Origin: Rhizobium anhuiense
Lineage (GTDB): Bacteria; Pseudomonadota; Alphaproteobacteria; Rhizobiales; Rhizobiaceae
Assembly (NCBI RefSeq): GCF_003985145.1
Contig: NZ_ML133521.1
Coordinates: 868,001-932,000 of the forward strand
Direction: 5' to 3'
Length of the DNA stretch: 64,000 bases
Each line of letters starts with the position of its first letter. Positions within the stretch are counted from its first letter, which is position 1. The notes beneath the pieces were generated by a model. It was given only the letters and a program-made list of their open reading frames with translations, had not been told where the DNA came from and made no database searches. This document shows positions 33,790 to 43,706 of this stretch, piece by piece. The translations under genes were made by a program, and so were the position numbers.

Positions 33790-36494
33790 CTGAGTTCGTC
33801 CAGTTTCGGAATGTCGTTGGGTTTCGGCAGGCGGATGGTGAACACCGCGCCCGGACGGCCCGTCCGGTTGCCGGCGGTGATCGTGCCGCCCATCGCCTCG
33901 ATGAAGCCGCGGCAGATGGAAAGGCCAAGCCCGGTGCCGGCGCGCACCTGATCGCCTTTGCGCACGCGGTAGAAGGTATCGAAGACCCGGGTGAGATCGG
34001 CCGGCGGGATGCCGGGGCCTTCGTCCGAAACCTGGATGACGACGTTGTCGGCATCGGCCCAGCCCTCGATGTGGATCACCGATCCCTCGGGCGCGTATTT
34101 CGCGGCATTGTCGAGCAGGTTGAAGATCACCTGCTCGAACAGGACGGGATCGACGCGCACCATCGGCAGGTCGGCGGGAATGCTCATCTCGGTCTTGTGG
34201 CCGTCGAGGATCTTGGCGGCACGGCGCAGCGCGCTGCCGATGATATCGCCGGCATAATGCAGCGCATGGTTCGGCTCCATCGCACCGGATTCGATCTTGG
34301 TCATGTCGAGCAGGTTGGCGATGAAGCGGTTGAGGCGCTCGGATTCGTCGACGACGGTCGACAGCAGGTCGCTGCGGTCCTCCTCCGGCATCGAGGCGAA
34401 ATAGTCGCGCAGCGTGCCGGCGGCGCCGAGGATGGCGGCAAGCGGTGTCTTCAGATCGTGCGAGATCGAGGTCAGCAAAGCCGAGCGCAGCCGGTCGGCT
34501 TCGGCCGCAAGTCTTGCCCGGTCGACATCGGCGACGAGCTGGACGCGTTCGATGGCAAGGGCTGCCTGGTCGGCCAGCGCATCGAGCAGCCGCTGCTGCT
34601 CCGGCGTCAGCAGCGGACCATCGCGGCGGTCGCTGTCGAGGCCGATGACGCCGACGGCGGCGCGCCCGGTTCGGAGCGGCACGTAGAGGCGCTTGGCGCC
34701 GGGCAGGGTATCGGCGCCGCGGCCGGCGGCGTGATTGTGCTCCCAGGCCCAGCGGGCGGCGGCGATGTCGGCATCGTCGAGCGTGTCGTCGGGCGGATAA
34801 CCGGCCTTGACGGCGATCGTGCCTTCTTCCGGCAGCAGCAGCACGACGCGGACCTTCAGCATCGAGGCAAGCTGGAAGGCGGTCGCCCAGAGCACGTCGT
34901 CGAGCGTACCGGTGCCGGCGAGTTTCTTGGAAAAGAGATAGAGATCCTCCGTCGTGCGCGCCCGCTGGCGCGCGGACGCCGCCTGGCGCTGCACGGTGGC
35001 GGTCAGATTGCTGGCGATGATGGCGACGCCCAGGAAGAAGAACAGGGCCAGCACGCTTTCCGGATCGCTGATCGTCAGCGTGTAGCGCGGCGGCAGGAAG
35101 AAGAAGTTGAAGGATAAAGCGCTGAGGATGCAGCTGTAAAGCGCCGGCCGCAGTCCATGGAGGACGGCGGAGGTCAGCACCGCCATCAGGAAGACGAGGG
35201 CGAGGTTGCGCACGTCGAGCACCTGGTCGAGCACGACGCTGACGCCGAGCGCGATGGCGACATAACCGGTCGCCAGCAGGTAGGCCCTGAAATCCAGTTC
35301 CGGCGCCGTGGCGGCCGCCCTGACGCCGCGCGCGGTGGTGCCGTCCTTCTCATTGCCTGAAATGACATGGACGCTGATCTCGCCGGTCTTGCGGATCAGT
35401 TCGTCGGTGATCGAGCGATGCCACCAATCGCGCCATGTCGGCTTCTTCGGGGCGCCGATGACGATATGGGTGACGTTGTTGGTGGTGGCGTGGCGGACGA
35501 GCTCTTCGGCGACTTCGCGGCCGGGAAGGGTGATCGCTTCACCACCGAGCTGCTCGGCAAGACGCAGCGTGGATGCAACGGTATCGCGCTCGGCCTCGGT
35601 GAGATTGATCGAGCGGTTGGTCTCGATATAGACGGCAGCCCAGGGCGCGCGCAGCCGCGAGGCCATGCGGGCGGCGTAGCGTACCAGCGAGGCGGAGCGC
35701 GGATGGTGGTCGATCGAGACGAGGACGCGTTCGCCCGCCGCCCAGGGGCCTGATATGGCATGGGCCTGCATGTGCGTGAGCAGCTGGTCGTCGACGCGCT
35801 GGGCGGTCTTGCGCAGCGCCAGTTCCCTGAGCGCCGTCAGATTGCCGGGCGTGAAATAATTGGTCAGCGCCCGCTCGGCGGTGCGCGGCATATAGACCTT
35901 GCCGTCATGCAGGCGCTTGATCAGATCATCCGGCGTCAAGTCGATGATCTCGACGTCGTCGGCAAGGTCGATGATCGAGTCCGGCACCGTCTCGCGCACG
36001 CGGATGCGGGTGATCTGCGAGACGACGTCGTTCAGGCTCTCGACATGCTGGATGTTCAGCGTCGTATAGACGTCGATGCCGCGATCGAGCAATTCCTTGA
36101 CGTCGAGGTAACGCTTCGGATGGCGGCTGCCCTCTGCATTGGTATGGGCGAGTTCGTCGACCAGCACGAGATCGGGCCGGCGGGCGAGGATACCGTCGAG
36201 ATCCATTTCCTCGAGCGGCCGGCCCTTGTAGCTGATTTCGACGCGGGGAATGATCTCGAAACCGGCGACGAGCGCTTCGGTCTCCTTGCGACCGTGGGTC
36301 TCGACGACGCCGATGACGACATCGAGACCGTCGGCGATCTTGGCCCGGCCGGAGATCAGCATCTCGTAAGTCTTGCCGACGCCGGGCGCGGCACCCAGAA
36401 AAATCTTCAGACGGCCACGCGACTCCGCCCTGGCTTTTTCGAGAAGCGCATCGGGCGAGGGCCTGCCGGCCTGGTCGCGATTGTCGTCTGGCAT
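33786..36494 (-). CDS. kdpD: Sensor histidine kinase KdpD
   Basis: 902 residues, sensor of K+ limitation and ionic strength. Order: N-terminal KdpD domain with Walker A-like GAAPGVGKT (about 33-41), a USP-like domain (about 250-370), four close transmembrane helices (about 400-500), a GAF-like domain (about 525-650), HisKA with phospho-acceptor His679 in SISHDLKTPL, and HATPase with N box NLLDNAAKYAP and G box AGTGLGLSIC. Length agrees with E. coli KdpD (894). kdpC ends 301 bases upstream, and a dispersed repeat fills part of that gap, so kdpDE may have its own promoter. Confidence 0.96.
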   Translation of the reverse strand: MPDDNRDQAGRPSPDALLEKARAESRGRLKIFLGAAPGVGKTYEMLISGRAKIADGLDVVIGVVETHGRKETEALVAGFEIIPRVEISYKGRPLEEMDLDGILARRPDLVLVDELAHTNAEGSRHPKRYLDVKELLDRGIDVYTTLNIQHVESLNDVVSQITRIRVRETVPDSIIDLADDVEIIDLTPDDLIKRLHDGKVYMPRTAERALTNYFTPGNLTALRELALRKTAQRVDDQLLTHMQAHAISGPWAAGERVLVSIDHHPRSASLVRYAARMASRLRAPWAAVYIETNRSINLTEAERDTVASTLRLAEQLGGEAITLPGREVAEELVRHATTNNVTHIVIGAPKKPTWRDWWHRSITDELIRKTGEISVHVISGNEKDGTTARGVRAAATAPELDFRAYLLATGYVAIALGVSVVLDQVLDVRNLALVFLMAVLTSAVLHGLRPALYSCILSALSFNFFFLPPRYTLTISDPESVLALFFFLGVAIIASNLTATVQRQAASARQRARTTEDLYLFSKKLAGTGTLDDVLWATAFQLASMLKVRVVLLLPEEGTIAVKAGYPPDDTLDDADIAAARWAWEHNHAAGRGADTLPGAKRLYVPLRTGRAAVGVIGLDSDRRDGPLLTPEQQRLLDALADQAALAIERVQLVADVDRARLAAEADRLRSALLTSISHDLKTPLAAILGAAGTLRDYFASMPEEDRSDLLSTVVDESERLNRFIANLLDMTKIESGAMEPNHALHYAGDIIGSALRRAAKILDGHKTEMSIPADLPMVRVDPVLFEQVIFNLLDNAAKYAPEGSVIHIEGWADADNVVIQVSDEGPGIPPADLTRVFDTFYRVRKGDQVRAGTGLGLSICRGFIEAMGGTITAGNRTGRPGAVFTIRLPKPNDIPKLDELR

Positions 36495-36659
36495 GTAGTT
36501 CGGTCTTTCTGCAGATGGCCACCGAGAATGCGTTACGTCTCCGTATCCCTCGTCAACTCAGTTTAGCCGAGGTGCCGGCATGGTTTGGCTCAGCAGGCGG
36601 ATGGCATTCCTGACACAAATGTCTGCGCCGTAAGTGGTGCGTTACGCCCGCCCCATCCT

Positions 36660-36747
36660 CCGTCATGCTCGGTCTTGAGCCGAGCATCCACAGCCGCATC
36701 CACCGTTAGCTGCGGCATGGATCCTCGGGTCAAGCCCGAGGATGACG
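36660..36747. repeat. Dispersed palindromic element between kdpC and kdpD
   Basis: The ends CCGTCAT and ATGACGG are inverted. Inside lie two hairpins, TGCTCGG/CCGAGCA (36666-36686) and TCCTCGGG/CCCGAGGA (36722-36742). This two-hairpin layout is that of the RIME-type intergenic mosaic elements of Rhizobiales. The rest of the 301-base gap (36495-36795) holds no gene I can support. Confidence 0.75.
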
Positions 36748-36795
36748 GAGAATGGGGTTGGCCTTGTTGCCAACCGGCACTGAACCTGCCAACCC

Positions 36796-37365
36796 TCACT
36801 CAGTCATAGAAGCATCAAGGCTCTGGTTCAACGCCAGAACATTGACAGTGGGTTCGCCGAGAAGGCCGAGCTCGCGGCCTTGAACGGCGCCATCGACCAA
36901 CGCCTTGACCCTGGCCTCATCCAGGCTTCGCGCTTTGGCGACGCGCGGCACCTGGAAATAGGCGGCCTCCGGCGAAATATGGGGATCGAGGCCGCTGCCC
37001 GAAGCGGTGACGAGGTCGGCCGGTACCGCCGCGCTCGGGTTTGCCGCCTTGGCGGCCTCATAATCGCTCTTGACGCGGTCGATCAGCTTCTGGCTGGTCG
37101 GGCCGAGGTTCGAGCCGCTGGAGGCGGCGGCATTGTAGCCGTCGCCGGCGGCCGACGGGCGACCGTGGAAATACTTGTCGCTGGTGAAGGCCTGGCCGAT
37201 CAGCGTTGAGCCGATCACCTGGCCGTTCTTCTCGACCAGGCTGCCGTTTGCCTGGGTTGGGAAGAGGGCCTGGGCGGCGCCGGTCATGGCGAGCGGATAG
37301 AGAAGGCCTGTTATGGCGGTGGTGGCGACAATCATGACGACCGCCGGACGAAGTTCTTTCAACAT
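36796..37365 (-). CDS. kdpC: K+-transporting ATPase subunit KdpC
   Basis: 189 residues: one N-terminal transmembrane helix ([20 protein letters not shown]) and a periplasmic domain with [25 protein letters not shown] sequence, [21 protein letters not shown] and DPHISPEAA. KdpC joins KdpA and KdpB and aids K+ binding. It starts 36 bases after kdpB. Confidence 0.95.
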   Translation of the reverse strand: MLKELRPAVVMIVATTAITGLLYPLAMTGAAQALFPTQANGSLVEKNGQVIGSTLIGQAFTSDKYFHGRPSAAGDGYNAAASSGSNLGPTSQKLIDRVKSDYEAAKAANPSAAVPADLVTASGSGLDPHISPEAAYFQVPRVAKARSLDEARVKALVDGAVQGRELGLLGEPTVNVLALNQSLDASMTE

Positions 37366-37401
37366 TGTTCTGACTCCTTGGAGTGTTTCAGGCCAATTTT
37401 G

Positions 37402-39462
37402 TTAGGCCAGGCCGAGGGCTGCGACGGCCATGTCGATCGCCTTGATGCCGATGAAGGGGACGATGATGCCGCCGAGGCCGTAGATCAGCAGGTTGCGCGA
37501 CAGCAGCGCGCCGGCGCCGATCGGACGGTAGCGAACACCCTTCAGCGACAGCGGGATCAAGGCGATAATGATCAGCGCATTGAAGATGATCGCCGAGAGG
37601 ATGGCGCTTTGCGGCGTCGAAAGTCCCATGACGTTCAGGATGCCGAGCTGCGGGTAGAAGGTCAGGAACATCGCCGGGATGATGGCGAAGTACTTGGCGA
37701 TGTCGTTGGCGATCGAAAAGGTCGTCAGCGCGCCGCGCGTCATCAGCAGCTGTTTGCCGATCTCGACGATCTCGATGAGCTTCGTCGGGTCCGAGTCGAG
37801 ATCGACCATGTTGCCGGCCTCGCGGGCGGCAACCGTGCCGGTGTTCATGGCGACGCCGACGTCGGCCTGGGCAAGGGCCGGCGCATCGTTGGTGCCGTCG
37901 CCGCACATGGCGACGAGCTTGCCCTTCGACTGTTCCTCGCGCATCAGCGCCAGCTTCATCTCGGGCGTTGCCTGGGCAAGGAAGTCGTCGACACCGGCTT
38001 CGGCGGCGATGGCGGCTGCCGTCAGCGGGTTGTCGCCGGTGATCATCACGGTGCGGATGCCCATGCGGCGGAGTTCCGTGAAGCGCTCGCGGATGCCGCC
38101 CTTGACGATATCCTTCAGCTGGATGACGCCGAGCAGCCGGCCGTCGCGGGCGACTGCCAGCGGCGTGCCGCCTGATTTGGCGACCTCGTCTGATATCGAT
38201 TGCAACTCGCGCATGACTTCGCTGCCGTTCTTCGAAGGTGCGTCGCCGTTGACATAGGCGAGCAGGGCATCGACGGCGCCCTTGCGGATCGAAGAGCCTT
38301 CGAGATCGACGCCGCTCATCCTGGTCTGGGCGGTGAAGGGTACGAAGGTGGCCTTGAGGCTTGCCATGTCGCGGCCGCGGATCGCGTATTTTTCCTTGGC
38401 GAGCACGACGATGGAGCGGCCTTCCGGCGTTTCGTCGGCAAGCGAGGCAAGCTGGGCGGCATCGGCGAGATCCTGTTCGGAAACGCCGCGAACCGGGCGG
38501 AAGGTCGTCGCCTGGCGATTGCCGAGCGTGATCGTGCCGGTCTTGTCGAGCAGCAGCGTGTCGACGTCGCCGGCGGCTTCGACGGCACGGCCGGACATGG
38601 CGAGCACGTTGAAACGGACGAGGCGGTCCATGCCGGCAATGCCGATCGCCGACAACAGTGCGCCGATCGTCGTCGGGATCAGCGTCACGAAGAGGGCGAC
38701 CAGCACGATGATCGGGATTGAGCCGCCGGCATAGATGGCAAAGCTCGGGATCGTCGCCGTCGCAAGCACGAAGATCAGCGTCATGCCGGCGAGCAGGATG
38801 TTGAGCGCGATCTCGTTCGGGGTCTTCTGACGCTCGGCACCTTCGACCAGGGCGATCATCCGGTCGAGGAAGGTCGAACCGGCCGCGGCGGTGATGCGCA
38901 CGCGGATCCAATCGGACAGCACCTGCGTACCGCCTGTGACCGCCGAGCGATCGCCGCCCGATTCGCGAATAACCGGGGCGGATTCGCCTGTTATCGCCGC
39001 TTCGTTGACGGAGGCCACGCCTTCGATAACCTCGCCGTCCGACGGGATGATGTCGCCGGCCTCGACGAGCACGACGTCGCCGACCTTGAGGCTGGTGCCC
39101 GGCACCATGCGGTAGCCGCTGCCATTATTGGCGGTCAGCAGCTTGGCCTGGGTTTCGGTGCGCGCCTTGCGCAGCGAATCCGCCTGCGCCTTGCCGCGGC
39201 CTTCGGCGACGGCTTCGGCGAAATTGGCAAACAGCACGGTGAACCAGAGCCAGAGATTGATCTGGAACGAGAAGCCGAGATTGCCGTTGCCGGCCACAAG
39301 ATCGCGCAGGAAAAGCACGGTGGTCAGCACCGAAACCGTGGCGACGACAAACATGACCGGATTTCTGGCAAGCGCCCGGGGGTTGAGCTTTTTGAAAGCG
39401 GCGCTCACCGCCGGAATGAGGATGCGAGAATCCATGATGCTCGCGGATTTTGCCTGGCTCAC
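37402..39462 (-). CDS. kdpB: K+-transporting P-type ATPase KdpB
   Basis: 686-residue P-type ATPase, seven transmembrane helices. Actuator motif ITGES, phosphorylation site Asp306 in [12 protein letters not shown] (Asp307 in E. coli), and hinge [12 protein letters not shown]. It hydrolyses ATP to drive K+ through KdpA. A 51-codon membrane-protein gene separates it from kdpA, so kdpA and kdpB are 209 bases apart instead of nearly touching. Confidence 0.97.
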   Translation of the reverse strand: MSQAKSASIMDSRILIPAVSAAFKKLNPRALARNPVMFVVATVSVLTTVLFLRDLVAGNGNLGFSFQINLWLWFTVLFANFAEAVAEGRGKAQADSLRKARTETQAKLLTANNGSGYRMVPGTSLKVGDVVLVEAGDIIPSDGEVIEGVASVNEAAITGESAPVIRESGGDRSAVTGGTQVLSDWIRVRITAAAGSTFLDRMIALVEGAERQKTPNEIALNILLAGMTLIFVLATATIPSFAIYAGGSIPIIVLVALFVTLIPTTIGALLSAIGIAGMDRLVRFNVLAMSGRAVEAAGDVDTLLLDKTGTITLGNRQATTFRPVRGVSEQDLADAAQLASLADETPEGRSIVVLAKEKYAIRGRDMASLKATFVPFTAQTRMSGVDLEGSSIRKGAVDALLAYVNGDAPSKNGSEVMRELQSISDEVAKSGGTPLAVARDGRLLGVIQLKDIVKGGIRERFTELRRMGIRTVMITGDNPLTAAAIAAEAGVDDFLAQATPEMKLALMREEQSKGKLVAMCGDGTNDAPALAQADVGVAMNTGTVAAREAGNMVDLDSDPTKLIEIVEIGKQLLMTRGALTTFSIANDIAKYFAIIPAMFLTFYPQLGILNVMGLSTPQSAILSAIIFNALIIIALIPLSLKGVRYRPIGAGALLSRNLLIYGLGGIIVPFIGIKAIDMAVAALGLA

Positions 39463-39506
39463 AAGAGACTCCAGCTTTGAAACGAGGATGGCGAACCGGA
39501 AGCCGG

Positions 39507-39662
39507 TCAGCCCTGTAGGATTTTGAAGATGGCGGCGATGACGAGGAGGCCTGCCATCATCACCAGGATGATGTCGGAGGCCTGGGGCCCCGGGCCATTC
39601 CCGCGTCCCGGCGCACCGGGACGTGGGTGGAAGGCATTGCGAAGCCTCTGACGGAGGATCAT
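39507..39662 (-). CDS. Small membrane protein between kdpA and kdpB, 51 residues
   Basis: Minus-strand frame starting 9 bases after the kdpA stop. Its ribosome binding site GAGGTGA overlaps that stop, a layout typical of translational coupling. The first half is basic and Pro/Gly-rich ([27 protein letters not shown]). The second half is one hydrophobic helix ([18 protein letters not shown]) ending KILQG. A single-pass protein with its N-terminus inside is likely. No family recognised. It fills most of the kdpA-kdpB gap, which otherwise has no explanation. A small subunit or stabiliser of the Kdp complex is possible but unproven. Confidence 0.6.
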   Translation of the reverse strand: MILRQRLRNAFHPRPGAPGRGNGPGPQASDIILVMMAGLLVIAAIFKILQG

Positions 39663-39671
39663 GGCATCACC

Positions 39672-41375
39672 TCAGAAGGTCTGGCCGGCGATCATGACCA
39701 GGTGCTCGACGATGGGGCCAAGGGCCAAGGCCGGGAAGAAGGTCAGGCCGCCGACGATCAGGATCGTGCCGACGAGCAGGCCGACGAAGAGCGGACCATC
39801 CGTGGGGAAGGTGCCCGCCGAGGCCGGAACCGACTTCTTGGCGATCAGCGAACCGGCAATGGCAAGAGCCGGGATGATGACCAGGAAGCGGCCCATCAGC
39901 ATGCCGAGGCCAAGGGTGATGTTGTACCAGGGCGTATTGCCGGTCAGGCCGCCGAAAGCCGAGCCGTTGTTGGCCGCAGCCGACGTATAGGCATAGAGGA
40001 TTTCGGAGAAGCCGTGCGGACCGGAAGTCCCGACCGATGCCACTGCGCTCGGAAGGACGCTTGCGATCGCGGTGAAGACCAGCATGGCGAGCGGCAGGCA
40101 GAGGATGGCGAGAACGGCCATCTTCATTTCCTTCGCCTCGATCTTCTTGCCGAGATATTCCGGGGTGCGGCCGACCATCAGGCCGGCGACGAAGACGGCG
40201 ACGATGATGAAGAGCAGAATGCCGTAAAAACCGGCACCGACGCCGCCGACAATGACTTCGCCGAGCTGCATGTTGATCAGCGGGATGAGGCCGCCAAGGG
40301 CGGTGAAGCTGCCGTGCATGGCGTTGACCGCGCCGCAGGAGGCGGCCGTTGTGATGACCGCAAACAGCGAGGATAGGGCGATGCCGAAGCGGACTTCCTT
40401 GCCTTCCATATTGCCGCCGCCAAGACCAAAGGCATGCATCAGCGGATTGCCGGCGGCTTCCGCCCAATAGGTGACGGTGACGCCGGCGACGAACAGGACG
40501 CCCATCGTGGCGAGGATCGCCCAGCCCTGGCGCTGATTGCCGACCATGCGGCCGAAGACGTTGGTCAAAGCCGCGCCGATCGCGAAGATCGACACCATCT
40601 GGATGAGGTTGGAGATCGCATCGGGGTTTTCGAACGGATGGGCCGAATTGGCGTTGAAGAAGCCGCCGCCATTGGTCCCGAGCATCTTGATGGCAAGCTG
40701 CGAGGCGACGGGGCCGACGGCGATCGTCTGCTGCGCGCCTTCAAGCGTCGTCGCATTGACGTAGGGGCCAAGCGTCTGCGGCACGCCGAGATAGACATAG
40801 ACCAGCGTCAGCACGATGCAGATCGGCAACAGCACATAGAAGGTGGCCCTCGTCATATCGACCCAGAAATTGCCGATGGCCTTGCCCGAGGCGCGCGAGA
40901 AGGCGCGGATGAAGGCAAGCGCAATGGCAATGCCGGTCGCCGCGGAGACGAAGTTCTGGACGGTGAAGCCGGCCATCTGCGTCAGATAGGACATGGTGCT
41001 TTCGCCGCCGTAATTCTGCCAGTTGGTGTTGCTGACGAAGCTGACGGCGGTGTTGAAGGAAAGCTCCGGCGGGACGGCTGCCATGCCGGCCGGATTATAG
41101 GGAAGGCCGGCTTGCAGGCGTTGCAGCGCGTAAAGCACGATGACGCCCAGAAGGTTGAACATCAGCATGGCGAAGGCATAGGAGGTCCAATGCTGCTCCT
41201 CGCCTTCGCGGGTGCCGGCAATGCGGTAAAGTCCCCGTTCGATCGGAACGAGGACGGGTGAGAGGAGGGTGCGCTCGCCGTTGAAGACACGCGTCATATA
41301 GCCGCCGAGCGGTTTGACGAGCACAAGAACGATCCCGCAGTAAAGCAGGATCTGAAGCCATCCGTTGAGGGTCAT
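39672..41375 (-). CDS. kdpA: K+-transporting ATPase subunit KdpA
   Basis: 567-residue K+ channel-like subunit with about ten transmembrane helices and four selectivity-filter repeats: [34 protein letters not shown] and [10 protein letters not shown]. Start ATG 41375 gives the normal N-terminus [14 protein letters not shown]; the frame continues upstream through kdpF but without homology. It starts 68 bases after kdpF. Confidence 0.97.
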   Translation of the reverse strand: MTLNGWLQILLYCGIVLVLVKPLGGYMTRVFNGERTLLSPVLVPIERGLYRIAGTREGEEQHWTSYAFAMLMFNLLGVIVLYALQRLQAGLPYNPAGMAAVPPELSFNTAVSFVSNTNWQNYGGESTMSYLTQMAGFTVQNFVSAATGIAIALAFIRAFSRASGKAIGNFWVDMTRATFYVLLPICIVLTLVYVYLGVPQTLGPYVNATTLEGAQQTIAVGPVASQLAIKMLGTNGGGFFNANSAHPFENPDAISNLIQMVSIFAIGAALTNVFGRMVGNQRQGWAILATMGVLFVAGVTVTYWAEAAGNPLMHAFGLGGGNMEGKEVRFGIALSSLFAVITTAASCGAVNAMHGSFTALGGLIPLINMQLGEVIVGGVGAGFYGILLFIIVAVFVAGLMVGRTPEYLGKKIEAKEMKMAVLAILCLPLAMLVFTAIASVLPSAVASVGTSGPHGFSEILYAYTSAAANNGSAFGGLTGNTPWYNITLGLGMLMGRFLVIIPALAIAGSLIAKKSVPASAGTFPTDGPLFVGLLVGTILIVGGLTFFPALALGPIVEHLVMIAGQTF

Positions 41376-41443
41376 GGGGTAAACTTTCAATACCCGGCTG
41401 CATCTGAGGTCGCGCATGCGCGACCGAGAAGCGCCGGTTCTCT

Positions 41444-41533
41444 TCAAAAGCGTTCTGGGCGAAGGAGAGCGTAGGTGAGGTAAATGGTGAGAAACACGGT
41501 TACGGCACCGCTCAAGACATAGTCGAGGATCAT
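41444..41533 (-). CDS. kdpF: KdpF, small K+-ATPase subunit
   Basis: 29 residues, the same length as E. coli KdpF, a single transmembrane helix ending ALLRPERF, which is the family signature. AGGAGA lies seven bases ahead of ATG 41533. KdpF stabilises the KdpABC complex in the membrane. Confidence 0.92.
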   Translation of the reverse strand: MILDYVLSGAVTVFLTIYLTYALLRPERF

Positions 41534-41547
41534 CGTCGGTTCTCCTG

Positions 41548-41631
41548 TCAAAGCCTGTCGCAGGCTCTGGTATAGGCAAAGCACAGCGCGAAGAATATGA
41601 TCGGCGTGGCGAGTAGAATGATATCCATCAT
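41548..41631 (-). CDS. 27-residue membrane peptide ahead of kdpF
   Basis: Frame [20 protein letters not shown] followed by TRACDRL, stop TGA 14 bases before kdpF. AGGAG (plus 41640-41644) stands eight bases ahead of the first ATG, and the kdpF ribosome binding site begins right after its stop codon. One hydrophobic helix with a short basic/acidic C-terminus. I have a recollection of similar tiny frames ending in (R)ACDRL or CERL upstream of kdpF in other bacteria; this was not checked. It would be the first gene of the kdp transcript. Confidence 0.68.
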   Translation of the reverse strand: MMDIILLATPIIFFALCFAYTRACDRL

Positions 41632-41812
41632 GATCGTGACTCCTGTTGTTCTTCTTGGAGTCAGACAAGACAAAGGGCGCTATCCGGATTCAGGCCGGAT
41701 CCAGGGACGTCGCCTTTCATGCTTTCTGGCGTGGAGATGATCTTTTCGATCTCTCGGACATCAATATGGAGCCGAACGGCATAAAGGTTCGAGACGGGCG
41801 ACGGACCGTCAA

Positions 41813-41829
41813 TATAAAAATCTTATAAA
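41813..41829 (-). promoter_or_regulatory. KdpE-like direct repeat upstream of the kdp operon
   Basis: On the minus strand TTTATA-AGATT-TTTATA, two direct repeats with a five-base spacer. The E. coli KdpE site is TTTATA-N5-TTTACA. It lies 182 bases ahead of the first kdp frame in a 395-base AT-richer gap (41632-42026), and TTGACG follows directly as a possible -35. No gene is convincing in that gap. Confidence 0.55.
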
Positions 41830-42026
41830 TGCCCTTGCGAGGCCGACCGCCATCGGACCAGCGGGCGAGCCGATCCTCGGCTCTGGATCTTTGCTGTGAG
41901 CATTTTTTCATTTGTTGAGCAAAAGCCTTCGCAATCCGGTTGAATTGGGACGGCTTCGGGCCTTATAGTCAGCTTCGACGCTGCCCGATGGAGTCATGGG
42001 CAAGCCACTAGGGAAGGAAACCGACG

Positions 42027-43070
42027 ATGACCAAAGTCCGCGCGCTTGTCCTCGAGCGCCAGCATGAGCTTGCGCTTCGCGATATCGATCTGCCGCTCGA
42101 AACCGGCCCCGGCGAGGTGAAGATCCGGATCCACACCGTTGGTGTCTGCGGTTCGGACGTGCATTATTATACGCACGGCAAGATCGGTCCCTTTATCGTC
42201 AACGCGCCGATGGTGCTCGGCCATGAAGCGGCGGGCACGGTGGTCGAGGTTGGGGCCGGCGTCACGCATCTGAAAGTCGGCGACCGCGTCTGCATGGAGC
42301 CCGGCATTCCCGATCCGAATTCCAAGGCAAGCCGGCTCGGCCTGTACAATATCGACCCGGCCGTGACCTTCTGGGCGACCCCGCCGATCCACGGCGTGCT
42401 GACGCCGGAGGTCGTGCATCCCGCCAATTACACCTTCAAGCTGCCCGACAATGTCAGCTTTGCCGAAGGCGCCATGGTCGAGCCCTTCGCCGTCGGCATG
42501 CAGGCGGCAGCCAAGGCGAAGATAACGCCTGGTGATACTGCCGTCGTTCTCGGCGCCGGACCGATCGGCACGATGGTGGCGATCGCCGCGCTTGCCGGCG
42601 GCTGCGCCCGGGCGATCGTTGCCGATCTCGCCCAGCCGAAGCTCGATATCGCCGCACAATACCAGGGCGTCATTCCGGTCAATATCCGCGAGCAGAACCT
42701 GAGCGAAGAGGTCGGCCGGTTGACCGACGGCTGGGGCGCCGATGTCGTCTTCGAATGCTCCGGTTCGCCGAAGGCCTGGGAGACGATCATGGCGCTGCCG
42801 CGCCCGGGCGGCGTCATCGTCGTCGTCGGCCTGCCGGTCAACCCGATCGGCTTCGACGTCTCGACGGCATCCACCAAGGAAATCCGCATCGAGACGGTGT
42901 TCCGCTACGCGCATCAGTATGAGCGGTCGATCGCGCTGCTTGGCTCGGGCCGCGTCGACCTGAAGCCGCTGATATCAGAGACCTTCAAATTCGAAGATTC
43001 GATCAAGGCGTTCGATCGCGCCGTCGAGGCGCGGCCAAGCGATGTGAAGCTGCAGATCGTGATGGAATAG
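42027..43070 (+). CDS. Zinc-dependent polyol dehydrogenase (xylitol / L-iditol 2-dehydrogenase type)
   Basis: 347-residue medium-chain dehydrogenase. Catalytic zinc residues are Cys in GVCGSDVHY, His in LGHEAAG and the following Glu; the Rossmann motif is [12 protein letters not shown], and NAD preference is suggested by the acidic residue in IVADLAQPK. The closest family is sorbitol/xylitol dehydrogenase. The structural-zinc Cys cluster usual in these enzymes is missing: the loop reads [15 protein letters not shown], as in sorbitol dehydrogenases. GGGAAGG lies just ahead of the start. Single gene; the substrate is uncertain. Confidence 0.88.
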   Translation: MTKVRALVLERQHELALRDIDLPLETGPGEVKIRIHTVGVCGSDVHYYTHGKIGPFIVNAPMVLGHEAAGTVVEVGAGVTHLKVGDRVCMEPGIPDPNSKASRLGLYNIDPAVTFWATPPIHGVLTPEVVHPANYTFKLPDNVSFAEGAMVEPFAVGMQAAAKAKITPGDTAVVLGAGPIGTMVAIAALAGGCARAIVADLAQPKLDIAAQYQGVIPVNIREQNLSEEVGRLTDGWGADVVFECSGSPKAWETIMALPRPGGVIVVVGLPVNPIGFDVSTASTKEIRIETVFRYAHQYERSIALLGSGRVDLKPLISETFKFEDSIKAFDRAVEARPSDVKLQIVME

Positions 43071-43095
43071 AGCCAGTCTGCTCCCCAGTCTGCTC

Positions 43096-43665
43096 CTATG
43101 AGTGCCTGGCACTCAGTTTCATCTTGCGAAAGGCAAGCGCCGCGGCTGCGACGACAGCCGCGGCTCCGACTGCGATCAGCAGGTGGCGGTGAAGCGGAAG
43201 GTGGCCCAATGTCTGTTGGACGCCATGCCCGAAGAGATAACCGAGCCCCGTGAACAGCTGCCCCCACACCAACGCGGCTGCGGCATTCATGACGACGAAT
43301 TTTCCGGTCGGAATCCGCGTCGTGCCGATGACGATCGGACTGATTGTCCGCAACCCCACCAGAAAACGAAACGCAAAGATGAAGCCGGTGGGATATCTTT
43401 CCAGAAGCCCGGTTGCGCGCGCCAGGGCCGGCTTTTCCATCAGCCGGCGGACAAAGCCCCATTGCGCGGCGTAACGACCGACGAAGAACCATAGTTGATC
43501 GCCGGCGAAGGAGCCCGCCGTTGCCGCAAGCGACGCCGCCCCATAAGTCAGCAGCCCGCGATGGGAAATCACGCCTCCGAGAAACGCGGCTGTTTCGCCT
43601 TCGAAGGCGGCGCCCAGGAAGATGGCCAGCAGACCGTAATTCTCGATCAGCAGTTCGATAGACAC
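43096..43665 (-). CDS. DedA-family membrane protein
   Basis: 189 residues from GTG 43665, chosen because GGAGG lies eight bases ahead and the protein then begins at the first conserved segment (SIELLIENYGLLAIFLGAAFEGE). Conserved DedA features: FEGETAAFLGG, the amphipathic segment GDQLWFFVGRYAAQWG, and RFLVGLRTISPIVIGTTR with the essential Arg. DedA/Tvp38 proteins are thought to move lipid carriers such as undecaprenyl phosphate or phospholipids across the membrane. It is 41 bases after the flavoprotein gene, so possibly its operon partner. Confidence 0.88.
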   Translation of the reverse strand: MSIELLIENYGLLAIFLGAAFEGETAAFLGGVISHRGLLTYGAASLAATAGSFAGDQLWFFVGRYAAQWGFVRRLMEKPALARATGLLERYPTGFIFAFRFLVGLRTISPIVIGTTRIPTGKFVVMNAAAALVWGQLFTGLGYLFGHGVQQTLGHLPLHRHLLIAVGAAAVVAAAALAFRKMKLSARHS

Positions 43666-43706
43666 GCAGTCCGCCTCCAGCCGTCCTTGCCCCTGGGTTT
43701 CTACCG

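Noticed and set aside
32585..34054. 489-residue minus-strand frame
   Set aside because: It reads through kdpD and kdpE in the wrong frame; only its last 151 residues (from 33040) are a real gene, the ptsN-like protein.
36590..36799. Small frames on both strands between kdpC and kdpD
   Set aside because: They lie over the dispersed palindromic element and have no coding features.
41646..41828. 60-residue plus-strand frame upstream of the polyol dehydrogenase gene
   Set aside because: No ribosome binding site or recognisable features; it covers the kdp promoter region and ends in the KdpE-like site.
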